Part shown: positions 8,824-17,414 of the stretch, piece after piece | Position numbering within the stretch: the first letter of the stretch is position 1 | Layout of the letters: every line of letters begins with the position of its first letter | Assembly: GCA_013314775.1 (NCBI GenBank) | Contig: JABUFB010000015.1 | Location: forward strand, 86,652 to 150,651 | Length of the DNA stretch: 64,000 bases | Direction: 5' to 3' | Source of the DNA: Armatimonadota bacterium | Lineage (GTDB): Bacteria > Armatimonadota > Zipacnadia > Zipacnadales > JABUFB01 | Notes under the pieces: model-generated | Told to the model about the DNA's origin: nothing | Databases searched by the model: none | What the model saw: the letters and a program-made list of their open reading frames with translations, nothing else | Program-made: the position numbers and the translations under genes

Positions 8824-10296
8824 ATGGAAGCCATCCAGCTTGTGGTCTACAGCCGAGACCGCAGCCTGCACAATTGCCAACTAGCGGGCGAGCGTCTCGC
8901 CGGTCCCGGCGAGGCGTTTCTGGCTGCGCCCGAAGTGTCCGTGGTCGGCTCGTTCCTCACGGGGAAACCCGGGACCTACCCGGTTGACTACGACGGCTGG
9001 CACGCGGACGTGCTGCTGCCACCCGCACCGGTTGACATCCCGGCGGGTGACTTCCAGGCATTCTGGGTCCGAATTCGCGCGCCCAGAGACCAGCCTCCCG
9101 GCACCTACCGCGGCGAAGTCAGGATCCGGGCGGGCTCGGAGGTCACCATTGCTTTCCCGTTGGCCGTGACTGTCTGGCCCTTCGCGCTGCCCGAACGGCC
9201 TTCGCTGGACAACGCGCTGAGTTTCGATGAAGGGCAAGTGGCGGCAGTCTACGGGAAGCCTGACAGGGAAATGGTGCGCAGGTATGCGGAGTTCCTGCTG
9301 CGCAACCGCATCGAGTTCACCAGCATCTACCGCAAAACCCCGCCCGACCTCGAGCTCCTGGCTGAGCTGCACCACAATGTGCGGCCCTTCCGCTTCAACA
9401 TACTGGGCCTCAACCGCTACATGGCCGAGATCAGCCCTCAGGAGTCGGAGCCGCACGTCAGCTTCGTGCTGAGTCAGCTGCGTAACGTTGTGCCGGAGTT
9501 GGACAAGAGGGGCCTGCTGAAGTATGCCTACCTGTACGGGTTCGACGAGTTGCCACCGTCCAGGGCGCAGGACATCGCGCGGATTGCCGGCGCCATCCAT
9601 GGCGAGTTCCCTGAGTTACCGATCCTGACCACTGCCGCAGACCCGGCCTACGGCGCCGATGGGGTCCTGAGTGAGGCGATCGCCGCGTTCTGCCCTGGCG
9701 TTGCGAGCTACGATCTCGAGCGTGCGGACCTCGCGCGCGCCAAAGGCAAGAAGGTCTGGTGGTACTTCTGTCAGGGAGCCTACCTCCCGAACATCAACTG
9801 GTACCTGCAGTACCCGCTTATTGACGTTCGCATGCTGTTCGGCACGATGGCCGCGCGTTATCGCCCCGACGGAGTGCTCTACTGGTCCATCAATTCCTGG
9901 ACCAACGGCGGCCTTGCCCGGCCCCTTGAGGGCGGGCCGCTGTTTCCTGACATCGCCCCCGGTTGGAAGGGCGATCACGGGGAGGGCCTGCTGGTGTACC
10001 CCGGGCCGGACGGACCGCTGTCTTCGGTGCGGCTTGAGAATGTGCGGGACGGGTTAGAGGATTTTGAGTACTACACGTTGCTCCGCCAACGGGTTCAGGC
10101 CCTAGCAGAGATGAAGCAGTTTTCTGATCCCGGGGCCGCCCCACTGCTGCAGTCGGCGCGGCGCTTGATGGCGGTTCGCCCTCACTTGGTGGCAGACAAG
10201 ACGCGGTTCAGTCGCGACCCGGCGACCCTGAGGGCGGAGCGAGAGCGCATCGCAAGCACGATTGTAGCTCTGGGTGAGTTGCTACGGGCCGAATGA
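8824..10296 (+). CDS. GH123-like / DUF4091 glycoside hydrolase, N-terminus probably lost by frameshift
   Basis: A 490-aa protein with the GH123 N-terminal beta-sandwich (QAFWVRIRAPRDQPPGTYRG, VTVWPFALPERPSL) followed by a DUF4091-type barrel. The barrel holds KYAYLYGFDELPPS (the Asp-Glu pair typical of GH123 active sites), KVWWYFCQGAYLPNINWYL and the C-terminal LENVRDGLEDFEYYTLLR. Characterised GH123 enzymes are beta-N-acetylgalactosaminidases; substrate here is unproven. The ATG at 8824 is not preceded by a ribosome binding site, and coding sense continues upstream (KLAQGE), so the true gene began further 5'. No signal peptide remains in this frame. Confidence 0.72.
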   Translation: MEAIQLVVYSRDRSLHNCQLAGERLAGPGEAFLAAPEVSVVGSFLTGKPGTYPVDYDGWHADVLLPPAPVDIPAGDFQAFWVRIRAPRDQPPGTYRGEVRIRAGSEVTIAFPLAVTVWPFALPERPSLDNALSFDEGQVAAVYGKPDREMVRRYAEFLLRNRIEFTSIYRKTPPDLELLAELHHNVRPFRFNILGLNRYMAEISPQESEPHVSFVLSQLRNVVPELDKRGLLKYAYLYGFDELPPSRAQDIARIAGAIHGEFPELPILTTAADPAYGADGVLSEAIAAFCPGVASYDLERADLARAKGKKVWWYFCQGAYLPNINWYLQYPLIDVRMLFGTMAARYRPDGVLYWSINSWTNGGLARPLEGGPLFPDIAPGWKGDHGEGLLVYPGPDGPLSSVRLENVRDGLEDFEYYTLLRQRVQALAEMKQFSDPGAAPLLQSARRLMAVRPHLVADKTRFSRDPATLRAERERIASTIVALGELLRAE

Positions 10297-10410
10297 ACCG
10301 CTTGATGAGTGGATGGGGATCGTGCATCGTCTCAGTACCGGCGAAGCGCAGGCGCACTGACCGACCAGGAAACGAGATGCGCCGCGACCGCGGACCGGAA
10401 GGGGATCACA

Positions 10411-12831
10411 GTGAAGCGTGTGTCAATGGCTGATCGGGGGACAATTGTCGGCGGCGTGTTGCCGTTCGTCCGTGCACGTCTTGGTGCTCTGGCCGTCTGG
10501 GCGACAATTCTCGCACCGTTGCCGGCGATTCCGGGTGTTGCAGGAGCCGACGTTGCGCCTCATCCCGAGTGGCGCAACTCGCTGGTCCCGCGCGGCCAGT
10601 CAGGCCCGATGCTCACGCTGGCGCAGAGCGGGAAGACCGCCTACACGATCCTGGTTCCGGGACGCCCGACCGGCCCGGAGCAGAAGGCCGCCGAGGATCT
10701 CGCGAAGTGGCTTGGCGAGATGACGGGTGCGACCTTCCGCATCGTTCGGGAGCGCCCTGGCTATCGAGTCACAGGACGCGAAATCAGCATCGGAAACACC
10801 CGCTTCGCTTTGCGCACCGGGGTCGCGAAACCCGAGACCGACCTCAGCCGCTGCGGTTACAGCATCGCCGTCAGAGGCAGCTCCCTGTTCATCCTGGGCG
10901 GGCGGCAGCGCGGGGTCATCAACGGCGTGTACTGCCTGCTGGAGGAGGACCTCGGCTGCCGTTGGTATGCCCCCGGAACGCAGTACATCCCCCGGCGATC
11001 TACACTGCGGTTCAGACCCGTTCAGCGCACTTACGTCCCGGCCCTTGAGGACCGCCGCGACCCCTACAACGCCGACACGATGTTTGACGTGGACTGGTCG
11101 CTGCGTAACAAGACCCTGGGCGCCTGGGCGAAGGTCCCGCCGGAGTGGGGTGGCCATCCCGGCTGGCCGGGGGCGCATACCTTCCAGCGCTATGTGCCTC
11201 CATCGCTCTTCGGCGACCATCCGGAGTACTTCGCCGAAGTGGCCGGCACCAGGAACCCCGCCCAGCCCTGCCTGAGCAACCCGGACGTTCTTGCCCTGGT
11301 CATTCGACAAGTGCGCGCCCAACTGCGGGACCGGCCTGAGACGCGAGTACTGGATATCTCGCTCAACGACCTGCCTCCCAGCTCCTACTGCACTTGCCCG
11401 GACTGCAAGCGTCTCACCGCGGCAGAGGGTAGCTTCATGGGTCCGCTCCTGCAGTTCATCAACGCAGTGGCGGACGCGATCAAGGATGACTACCCTGAGA
11501 CCAAAATCAACACCCTCGCCTACCAGGGAACGGTTGCCCCGCCGAGGACAATCAAGCCCCGGCCCAACGTATGCTTCTGGCTCTGCACTGATGCCCGCTG
11601 GTCGCGGCTCAATGACTATGTGGGGGACATCGAGGCCATCAGGAAGGCCTTCGAGGGATGGAGCGCCCTGGGAGCCAACATCATCGTCTGGGACTACCCG
11701 TCCTCCTTCCATTATCTGCAGATCAACCACAACATGCCGGTCTACCAAAGGAATCTACAATTCTACATCAGGCACGGCGCGACCGGGGTGATGTACCAGT
11801 ACGCCGATGCGGAGTCTAACCACGGCGCGGACCACAGCTTCATGCTGAGCTGGACCGTCGCGAAACAGATGTGGGACCCATCCCGCGACACGTGTGCGCT
11901 GATCCGCGACTTCAACTACGGCTACTATGGGGCCGCCGCGCCGTACATGCAGCAGTACGACGACATGCTGTGGGAGGCGTGGGAGCAGTGGAGCAAGGAC
12001 AAGAGCCACAGCCCCATTGATCGAGCCTTTGTCGCGCGGGGGTGGAGGCTACTGAAACAAGCGGAAGCGCTGGCGCAGGGCGACGAGGCGCTGACCAAGC
12101 GCATCAAGACCGCGCAACTGCCGCTCATGTACACCATGGCAACTTACGGCCCAGGCCAGGACTCCGAGGCGTTGGACCTGGACGACTTCGAGAAAACCGC
12201 TCGCGACGCCGGCATGCGCTACATCCACATTGATGGCGCCGGGCCGAACGTGGACCGCTACTTCGCGAAGCTGCGGGAGTTGTTCGCTGTCAAAGTGGAC
12301 GACATCGGGTGGGTGGAACTGAGCGATGCCTGGCGGTTCGCTCGCGATCCCGGCGATGTGGGACTGGAGCAGCGGTGGTTCGCGGCGGACTTCGACGACA
12401 CCCAATGGACGACGATCAGCTCGGACCGGGGCTGGGAGGAGCAGGGCTTCGCAGGCTACGACGGATACGGCTGGTACCGGCAGATCGTCGAAGTGCCCGC
12501 AGACGTGCTGGCGCGGGATGACCTCAAGATGCTGTTCCTGGCTGTGGACGAGCAGGCGGAGGTGTTCATCAACGGTGAGAAGGTCTTCGAGCACACAACC
12601 GCCTCGACGGGTCGGAGCGTGGCGGCGCTCTGGAAGCAGCCTTTCATGTTCGACCCGAAGCCGTGGCTGAAACCGGGGCGCAACGTACTGGCAGTGCGTG
12701 TGCATGACTCCACGATGCAGGGAGGCATCTGGCGGCCGCATTACTTCGCCTGGGGCAAGGGCCTGACAGCCGACAACTTCGAGGACGTGGTCAGGATCCG
12801 GGGCGAAGCCTCGGGTGCCGCGGGCCGCTGA
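10411..12831 (+). CDS. Secreted DUF4838 protein with alpha-glucuronidase-like N-terminus and sugar-binding jelly roll
   Basis: An 806-aa protein. I chose the GTG at 10411 (preceded by GGAAGGGG), which gives a signal peptide ending near GVAGADVAP. An upstream ATG at 10309 gives a non-hydrophobic extension. Residues about 65-200 resemble the GH67 N-terminal domain (AAEDLAKWLGEMTGATFRIV, GVINGVYCLLEEDLGCRWYA). The middle is DUF4838 (VLDISLNDLPPSSYCTCPDCKRL, VWDYPSSFHYLQINHNMPV). The C-terminus is a GH2-type jelly roll (GYDGYGWYRQIVEVP, LFLAVDEQAEVFINGEKVFEH). Function is probably polysaccharide cleavage or binding outside the membrane; the reaction is unknown. Confidence 0.8.
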   Translation: MKRVSMADRGTIVGGVLPFVRARLGALAVWATILAPLPAIPGVAGADVAPHPEWRNSLVPRGQSGPMLTLAQSGKTAYTILVPGRPTGPEQKAAEDLAKWLGEMTGATFRIVRERPGYRVTGREISIGNTRFALRTGVAKPETDLSRCGYSIAVRGSSLFILGGRQRGVINGVYCLLEEDLGCRWYAPGTQYIPRRSTLRFRPVQRTYVPALEDRRDPYNADTMFDVDWSLRNKTLGAWAKVPPEWGGHPGWPGAHTFQRYVPPSLFGDHPEYFAEVAGTRNPAQPCLSNPDVLALVIRQVRAQLRDRPETRVLDISLNDLPPSSYCTCPDCKRLTAAEGSFMGPLLQFINAVADAIKDDYPETKINTLAYQGTVAPPRTIKPRPNVCFWLCTDARWSRLNDYVGDIEAIRKAFEGWSALGANIIVWDYPSSFHYLQINHNMPVYQRNLQFYIRHGATGVMYQYADAESNHGADHSFMLSWTVAKQMWDPSRDTCALIRDFNYGYYGAAAPYMQQYDDMLWEAWEQWSKDKSHSPIDRAFVARGWRLLKQAEALAQGDEALTKRIKTAQLPLMYTMATYGPGQDSEALDLDDFEKTARDAGMRYIHIDGAGPNVDRYFAKLRELFAVKVDDIGWVELSDAWRFARDPGDVGLEQRWFAADFDDTQWTTISSDRGWEEQGFAGYDGYGWYRQIVEVPADVLARDDLKMLFLAVDEQAEVFINGEKVFEHTTASTGRSVAALWKQPFMFDPKPWLKPGRNVLAVRVHDSTMQGGIWRPHYFAWGKGLTADNFEDVVRIRGEASGAAGR

Positions 12832-13768
12832 GACGAGAGGAGACATCTGCCAAGTTATCCCCCACGCCCACCGCGCTTCAAGACGGTACTGAAGTTAGGC
12901 CCCGGGCACCGGGCCGGACACTGCGTGAGTACCTGATCACTGTGTGCCGTCAGACAGGGGCGGGAGTGATGAGCTATAAGCAGTTCAGGCCGGAACAGAC
13001 CGGCGCGACGCCTCACCAGGCGGTGACCCGGTACCAACACACCGTGAGCGCGGACGGGAAGATGCACCCGGACCGCATCAGGCCTATGGCAGGGCAGAAC
13101 TACGTGTAGGGTCGAGTTCCTGATTGCGCTGGATCAGACTGATCCCATGTACAACTCACCGGTGAGCAGCTCAAGAAGGCGCCCCTTGCGTCGGTGGGCT
13201 CGGAGACTTCCCGCGTTCACAGCACGGACTGCAGACCGCCCCTTGCCCATCGGCCTACGGTCTTAGCCCGCCCTATGCACAAACTCTCGCGCGATGGCCT
13301 GGAGCGTGGCCGTCTGGCGGTCTCGATGGTGCATCCGTCGGGGTGTCGAGGCGGATGGTGCCACAAAGCAGGTGCGAGCAGGTCTGCTGTGTCAAAACGA
13401 GCTCGTTGAGCCCCTGCTCGCCGTGCAGCAGGCGCGCTCAGGCTGCCGGGTTGTCACCCGGTTGAGATGAGAAGCGGAAAGGTCATCGGGGCCAGGGATG
13501 GACCAAATGCGGCGAGGGTTTGTGTGGGTACCGGGAGTTGCCCCACGTCGCGCAAGGCACTTCGCGGCAGGTCTTCGTGGGGCCGGCCGGACGCCAGGTG
13601 CAGCCAGAAGCGGCGGGTGTAGATCCGCGTACCTGACGGTCCTGCAGAAGGATTCAGCAGCGTCGCGGCGAAGGACTACCAGTCGCATTCCCCACACAGC
13701 GCCGCTCCCTTCGGCATTTGCCCCTGCGCGGGGCGGGATGGTGCGGGGCTCTTCCGGGAGAGGCATCG
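12832..13768 (+). other. Long intergenic stretch, one possible 46-aa ORF
   Basis: This 937-base region holds no recognisable gene. A short ORF at 12969-13109 (ATG, starting SYKQFRPEQTGATPHQ) has GGGAG immediately upstream, but no similarity I know. A small hairpin CCGGGT-TGTC-ACCCGG lies at 13446-13461 without a following T-run. Other open frames are compositional shadows. Confidence 0.4.
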
Positions 13769-16700
13769 ATGTCGGCCAAGGCCAGGCACGTCGCCGCGCT
13801 TCTTTTCATGCTTTCCCTCTGGGCGCCCACTGCCCATCCCGCCACTGCTGCACCGCTCGACGACCTGCGGACGCTGTTCACCGCCGATCCGGCCCTTGCG
13901 TTCCAGCAGGCTGCGGACCTCCTCGACGCATGCTTGGCTACGGAGGATCTTGCTCAGGCGCTGGAAGTGTTCCGGGTGGTGGGTAGCCGGGCCGCGCAAC
14001 TGCAGGCTTGGGCTCCGTGGGACGCGATGGCGGCTCGTGTCGAACCGATGGCGCGCCAACGGGGCGACTGGAAGGCGGTGGAGGAACTGCTGACCGCCCG
14101 GGTCCAGTGCCAGGTCTACGTCCCGGGTGGGCTGCGCCCTCCGTACTGGGGTAGGGGGCAGCATTTCGTCCGCTTGTTCGAGGCTGCGCGCCAAGCGCGG
14201 CAGAAAGCCGGGCTTCCCCCGAGCGCTTCGTCCTACGAAGGGCTCTACGAGGAACTCCGGGCGCTCAGCGAGGCCGACCCGGCGAGCTACTGGATCGAGA
14301 CCCAACCTGTCTCGGCCATACTCCTGCCCATCATCCGGACTGTGGAGGAGGCCGGCGCGGCGGCCCAGTATTCTGACATGCATCGCGGTGTGTTGCGCCT
14401 CATCCAGCAGCTTGAGGGCGCCCTTGATGCCGGGGGGAGTGATCTGTCGCTGCGCGACTACACGCGGCTTGCCCACTACATCGGAACTCACATTGGGCAG
14501 CCGGGCGGCGAAGCAGTGGTGCCCCCTCTGCGCCAACTGGTGGACCGTTGCGGCGATGCGAACACCGGCGGAATGACGCTGGAGGGAGTTATGGAAGCCT
14601 GCGCCCGGCGGTGGTCCGGTCGAGACGACGTCTTCCGGGACACATTCTACTGGAGCCTCACGCATTTCCGTCCTGCGAGGCACCAGCCACCGGTCGCAGG
14701 GGTCGGGCTATGGTGCCAGAAGCTGGCAGTCTTCGGGCGCGAGGGTGAAGCGGTGACGCTGGTGCACCGGCTGATGGGGATGGCTGCACAACGTGGCCCT
14801 GGTCTCCCTGCCTGGGGCGCCCATCGATTGCTGTGGCGCGGCTCGCCCGACAGCGTCCTGCAGCAGGTACTCGACCTAACGGTGCGCGAGGGGTGCGACA
14901 TGGCCACCAACCCTCCGAACTGGTACCCTCACCCCCCTCTCACTTTCGTCAAGGACTTTGCGGGGCAGGTCTCGGAGATCACGCGTCTCGCTCCCGACGA
15001 GCGGCGTCCCGTCTGGGCCCGCAAGTGCGCCGAGGCGCTGCAGGACATGGCGCTTTCGCTGGAGGACGCTGCAGCGGTCGCTGACGGACTCAATCGGGCG
15101 GCGGATGTCTACGAGCAAGGCAGCTGGACAGATCCCGCGGAAGAATGTCGGGCGCTGGCAGCAGCGATTGCGTCGAGTGACCCGACCGCACTTCTGCAAT
15201 CGGGCCTCATGGCCGCACGCTCTGCCGCATCCGCAGGTGATTGGGGCGCCGCTATCCGACGGCTTGCCGACGTCACTGCCGCCACGCAAGGGCCCTCAGT
15301 GGAACTGCTCCAGGCTGCGCTGCTACTGCAGGAAGCGTACCTGCGCCTGGGCAGGGCCGACGATGCTGAGCGGTGGTTCACGCGGGCACATCAACTGGTT
15401 CACTCTCTGCCTCTCAGCGCCGCTGAGAAGGCGAATTACCTGGTATCGATGGCAGCGCTGTGTGACCTGGCGACTGGGGATGCGGCCTGCATTGAGCGCA
15501 AGACCTTCCTGTTGCAGCAGGCCGAGGCCGCGGCGAAGGAAGCGGGGCTCGACCTGCTGCGGGAGAAAATCAGCAGTCAACTGGCCGATGTCGCCCTGGT
15601 CGGTGGAGACCTGGAGACGGCGAAGACCGCGCTGATCCAGATCGTGGATCGCACCGAGACCAGACGGGAGCAACTCGCATTCGACCCAGTGTTGCGCCAG
15701 CACTGGTTTGCTGACAACATCGGCCCTTACCGGAAGCTGATGCGGGTCGCCGCGCTGACGAACGATCCGTTGCTTGCGCTGTCTTGCGCTGAGCGCATGC
15801 GGGCGAGGGCACTGGTGGATCAGCTCTCGTGGCAGAAGGTAGATATGGCGGTGAACCTGGCGCCGGAAACGCAAGAGCGTCTCAAGCGACTGCGGGCGAT
15901 GCGAAAAGAGGCCTACGGGCTCCTGCAGCAGGCGCTTGGGGGAGGAAAGCCTGAGGTCGAGACGGATGACCTGCGCGGGAAGTACATGCCCATCCGCGGC
16001 CAGTACATGCCGATCCGTGGGATGTATATGCCCATCCGCGGGCCACTGGATCGAAACGTCCTGGCCAGTGAGGCAGACATCGCACACCTGAAGGAGCTGC
16101 TGGGTAAGCTGGCCAGCGAAGAAGCGGCCATCGAGTCGGCAGTCCGCGAGCAGGTTCCAGCCTACGAGATGGCCAGCGCGACGCGGGTCCCGACGGGACA
16201 GGAGATAGCAGATGCGGTGGCGGCCCACCCGAAGCTGGGCGTTCTTCACTACACCTTCACGGACCAGGGCCTGGCAGTGGTGGCGATGGGGCCGGGTGGC
16301 GGGCCGAAAGTCGCGCACATTGAAGTAAGCGGGGATGCGCTGTGGGAGCGTATCGGCAAGTTCCGAGAGATGATCTGGGAACGCAAGGTGGAGGCCTTTC
16401 AGGAAGCCGCGGACCTGTTCACGCTACTGGTCTTGCCGGTGTATGGCGTCCTTCCGGGGGCGGAACGGGTCTGGGTCATCGCCGACGGGGCTCTGCAACT
16501 CGTGCCCTTTGGGGCTCTGTTGGGCCTGGACAAGGTCTTTTTGGCATACCATTGCGCAGTGGCCACTGCTCCGTCCCTCTCGCTGGCGCTCGTGTCTCGT
16601 GGGGAACGCCCGGCCGCCGGGAAGCCCGCGTTGGTGGTGGCGGCCCCGGATACGGGTGCATTGTCTCTGGCCGGAGATGACACCCGTGGCAAGTACATGC

Positions 16701-17350
16701 CGATCCGGGGGATGTACATGCCGGTCCGGGGAGCCTACATGCCAATCCGCGGCGAGGAGGGCGTGAGCAGCGCTCTGACTGCCATGGCGATGATCCCCCT
16801 GCCCGGTGCGAAGGCCGAGGGCGAGGCCATTGCGGACATGATTCCGGGGTCTGAACTTGTCAGCGGCAAGGAGGCAACCAAGGAGCGATTGCTTGCCGAG
16901 GGCAGCGACTGCGGCTTGCTGCACATAGCTACCCACGGCTACGCCGACCCGGATTTCCCGGAGTTCTCCGGCCTGTTGCTGGCTTCCGGCGATGATGTGA
17001 AGCCATACGATGTGCTGACAGCCCAGGAGGTCTACACGTGGCCGCTGAAGGCGCGGCTGGTCACCCTGTCGGCATGTCAGACGGCGCTGGGCAAGGACGT
17101 GGAGGGTGAGGGACTTCTCGGTCTGTCGCGGGCATTCATCTATGCCGGAGCGCAGGACGTGCTGTGCAGCCTTTGGCCGGTGTCGGACGAGAGCACGAAG
17201 ACGCTGATGACCGCGTTTTACAAGGGCCTGGCGGAAGGCCAGTCGGTCGAGAACGCGCTGCGCAGTGCTCAGAGGGCGCTGATGCAGGTGACAGAGACCA
17301 ATCACCCGTTCTTCTGGGCAGGCTTTACGGCGGTGCGAGGCCCTGAGTGA
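13769..17350 (+). CDS. Secreted TPR-CHAT protease with YMPIRG repeats
   Basis: A 1193-aa protein from the ATG at 13769 (after CGGGAGAGG; the upstream ATG at 13718 adds a non-conserved leader). There is a signal peptide (HVAALLFMLSLWAPTAHPATA), about 650 residues of helical TPR-like repeats, and a C-terminal CHAT (caspase/separase-like, clan CD) domain. The catalytic His is H1056 in HIATHG and the catalytic Cys is C1103 in TLSACQT. GLSRAFIYAGAQDVLCSLWP and HPFFWAGF are further CHAT motifs. Two clusters of a seven-residue repeat (xYMPIRG) sit at 738-758, before the domain, and at 975-995, inside it. CHAT enzymes are Cys endopeptidases; the partner is unknown. The cyclase gene follows at once. 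Confidence 0.85.
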   Translation: MSAKARHVAALLFMLSLWAPTAHPATAAPLDDLRTLFTADPALAFQQAADLLDACLATEDLAQALEVFRVVGSRAAQLQAWAPWDAMAARVEPMARQRGDWKAVEELLTARVQCQVYVPGGLRPPYWGRGQHFVRLFEAARQARQKAGLPPSASSYEGLYEELRALSEADPASYWIETQPVSAILLPIIRTVEEAGAAAQYSDMHRGVLRLIQQLEGALDAGGSDLSLRDYTRLAHYIGTHIGQPGGEAVVPPLRQLVDRCGDANTGGMTLEGVMEACARRWSGRDDVFRDTFYWSLTHFRPARHQPPVAGVGLWCQKLAVFGREGEAVTLVHRLMGMAAQRGPGLPAWGAHRLLWRGSPDSVLQQVLDLTVREGCDMATNPPNWYPHPPLTFVKDFAGQVSEITRLAPDERRPVWARKCAEALQDMALSLEDAAAVADGLNRAADVYEQGSWTDPAEECRALAAAIASSDPTALLQSGLMAARSAASAGDWGAAIRRLADVTAATQGPSVELLQAALLLQEAYLRLGRADDAERWFTRAHQLVHSLPLSAAEKANYLVSMAALCDLATGDAACIERKTFLLQQAEAAAKEAGLDLLREKISSQLADVALVGGDLETAKTALIQIVDRTETRREQLAFDPVLRQHWFADNIGPYRKLMRVAALTNDPLLALSCAERMRARALVDQLSWQKVDMAVNLAPETQERLKRLRAMRKEAYGLLQQALGGGKPEVETDDLRGKYMPIRGQYMPIRGMYMPIRGPLDRNVLASEADIAHLKELLGKLASEEAAIESAVREQVPAYEMASATRVPTGQEIADAVAAHPKLGVLHYTFTDQGLAVVAMGPGGGPKVAHIEVSGDALWERIGKFREMIWERKVEAFQEAADLFTLLVLPVYGVLPGAERVWVIADGALQLVPFGALLGLDKVFLAYHCAVATAPSLSLALVSRGERPAAGKPALVVAAPDTGALSLAGDDTRGKYMPIRGMYMPVRGAYMPIRGEEGVSSALTAMAMIPLPGAKAEGEAIADMIPGSELVSGKEATKERLLAEGSDCGLLHIATHGYADPDFPEFSGLLLASGDDVKPYDVLTAQEVYTWPLKARLVTLSACQTALGKDVEGEGLLGLSRAFIYAGAQDVLCSLWPVSDESTKTLMTAFYKGLAEGQSVENALRSAQRALMQVTETNHPFFWAGFTAVRGPE
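15980..16042 (+). repeat. First cluster of three tandem YMPIRG heptad codon repeats
   Basis: Three in-frame 21-base units encode KYMPIRG, QYMPIRG and MYMPIRG (residues 738-758 of the CHAT protein), preceded by DDLRG. Codons vary between units (ccc/ccg, cgc/cgt, tac/tat), so the peptide repeat is older than a recent DNA slippage event. Confidence 0.95.
16691..16753 (+). repeat. Second cluster of three tandem YMP(I/V)RG heptad codon repeats
   Basis: Units KYMPIRG, MYMPVRG and AYMPIRG (residues 975-995), preceded by DDTRG, about 710 bases downstream of the first cluster and in the same gene. The shared DDxRGKYMPIRG lead-in shows that the two clusters are copies of one module. Confidence 0.95.
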
Positions 17351-17414
17351 GGGGCCGCATTTTTGTCGCCGCAGGTTGCTGTCGATCACCGCAGTGTGCG
17401 CGAGGGAGTATCAC

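Noticed and set aside
10600..11748. 382-aa minus-strand open frame
   Set aside because: Antisense shadow of the DUF4838 gene.
12969..13109. 46-aa ORF as a certain gene
   Set aside because: Ribosome binding site too close to the ATG and no similarity; mentioned only within the intergenic entry.
15980..16753. YMPIRG units as a CRISPR-like or slippage DNA repeat
   Set aside because: Units are in frame, codons differ, and clusters are inside a conserved protein; it is a peptide repeat.
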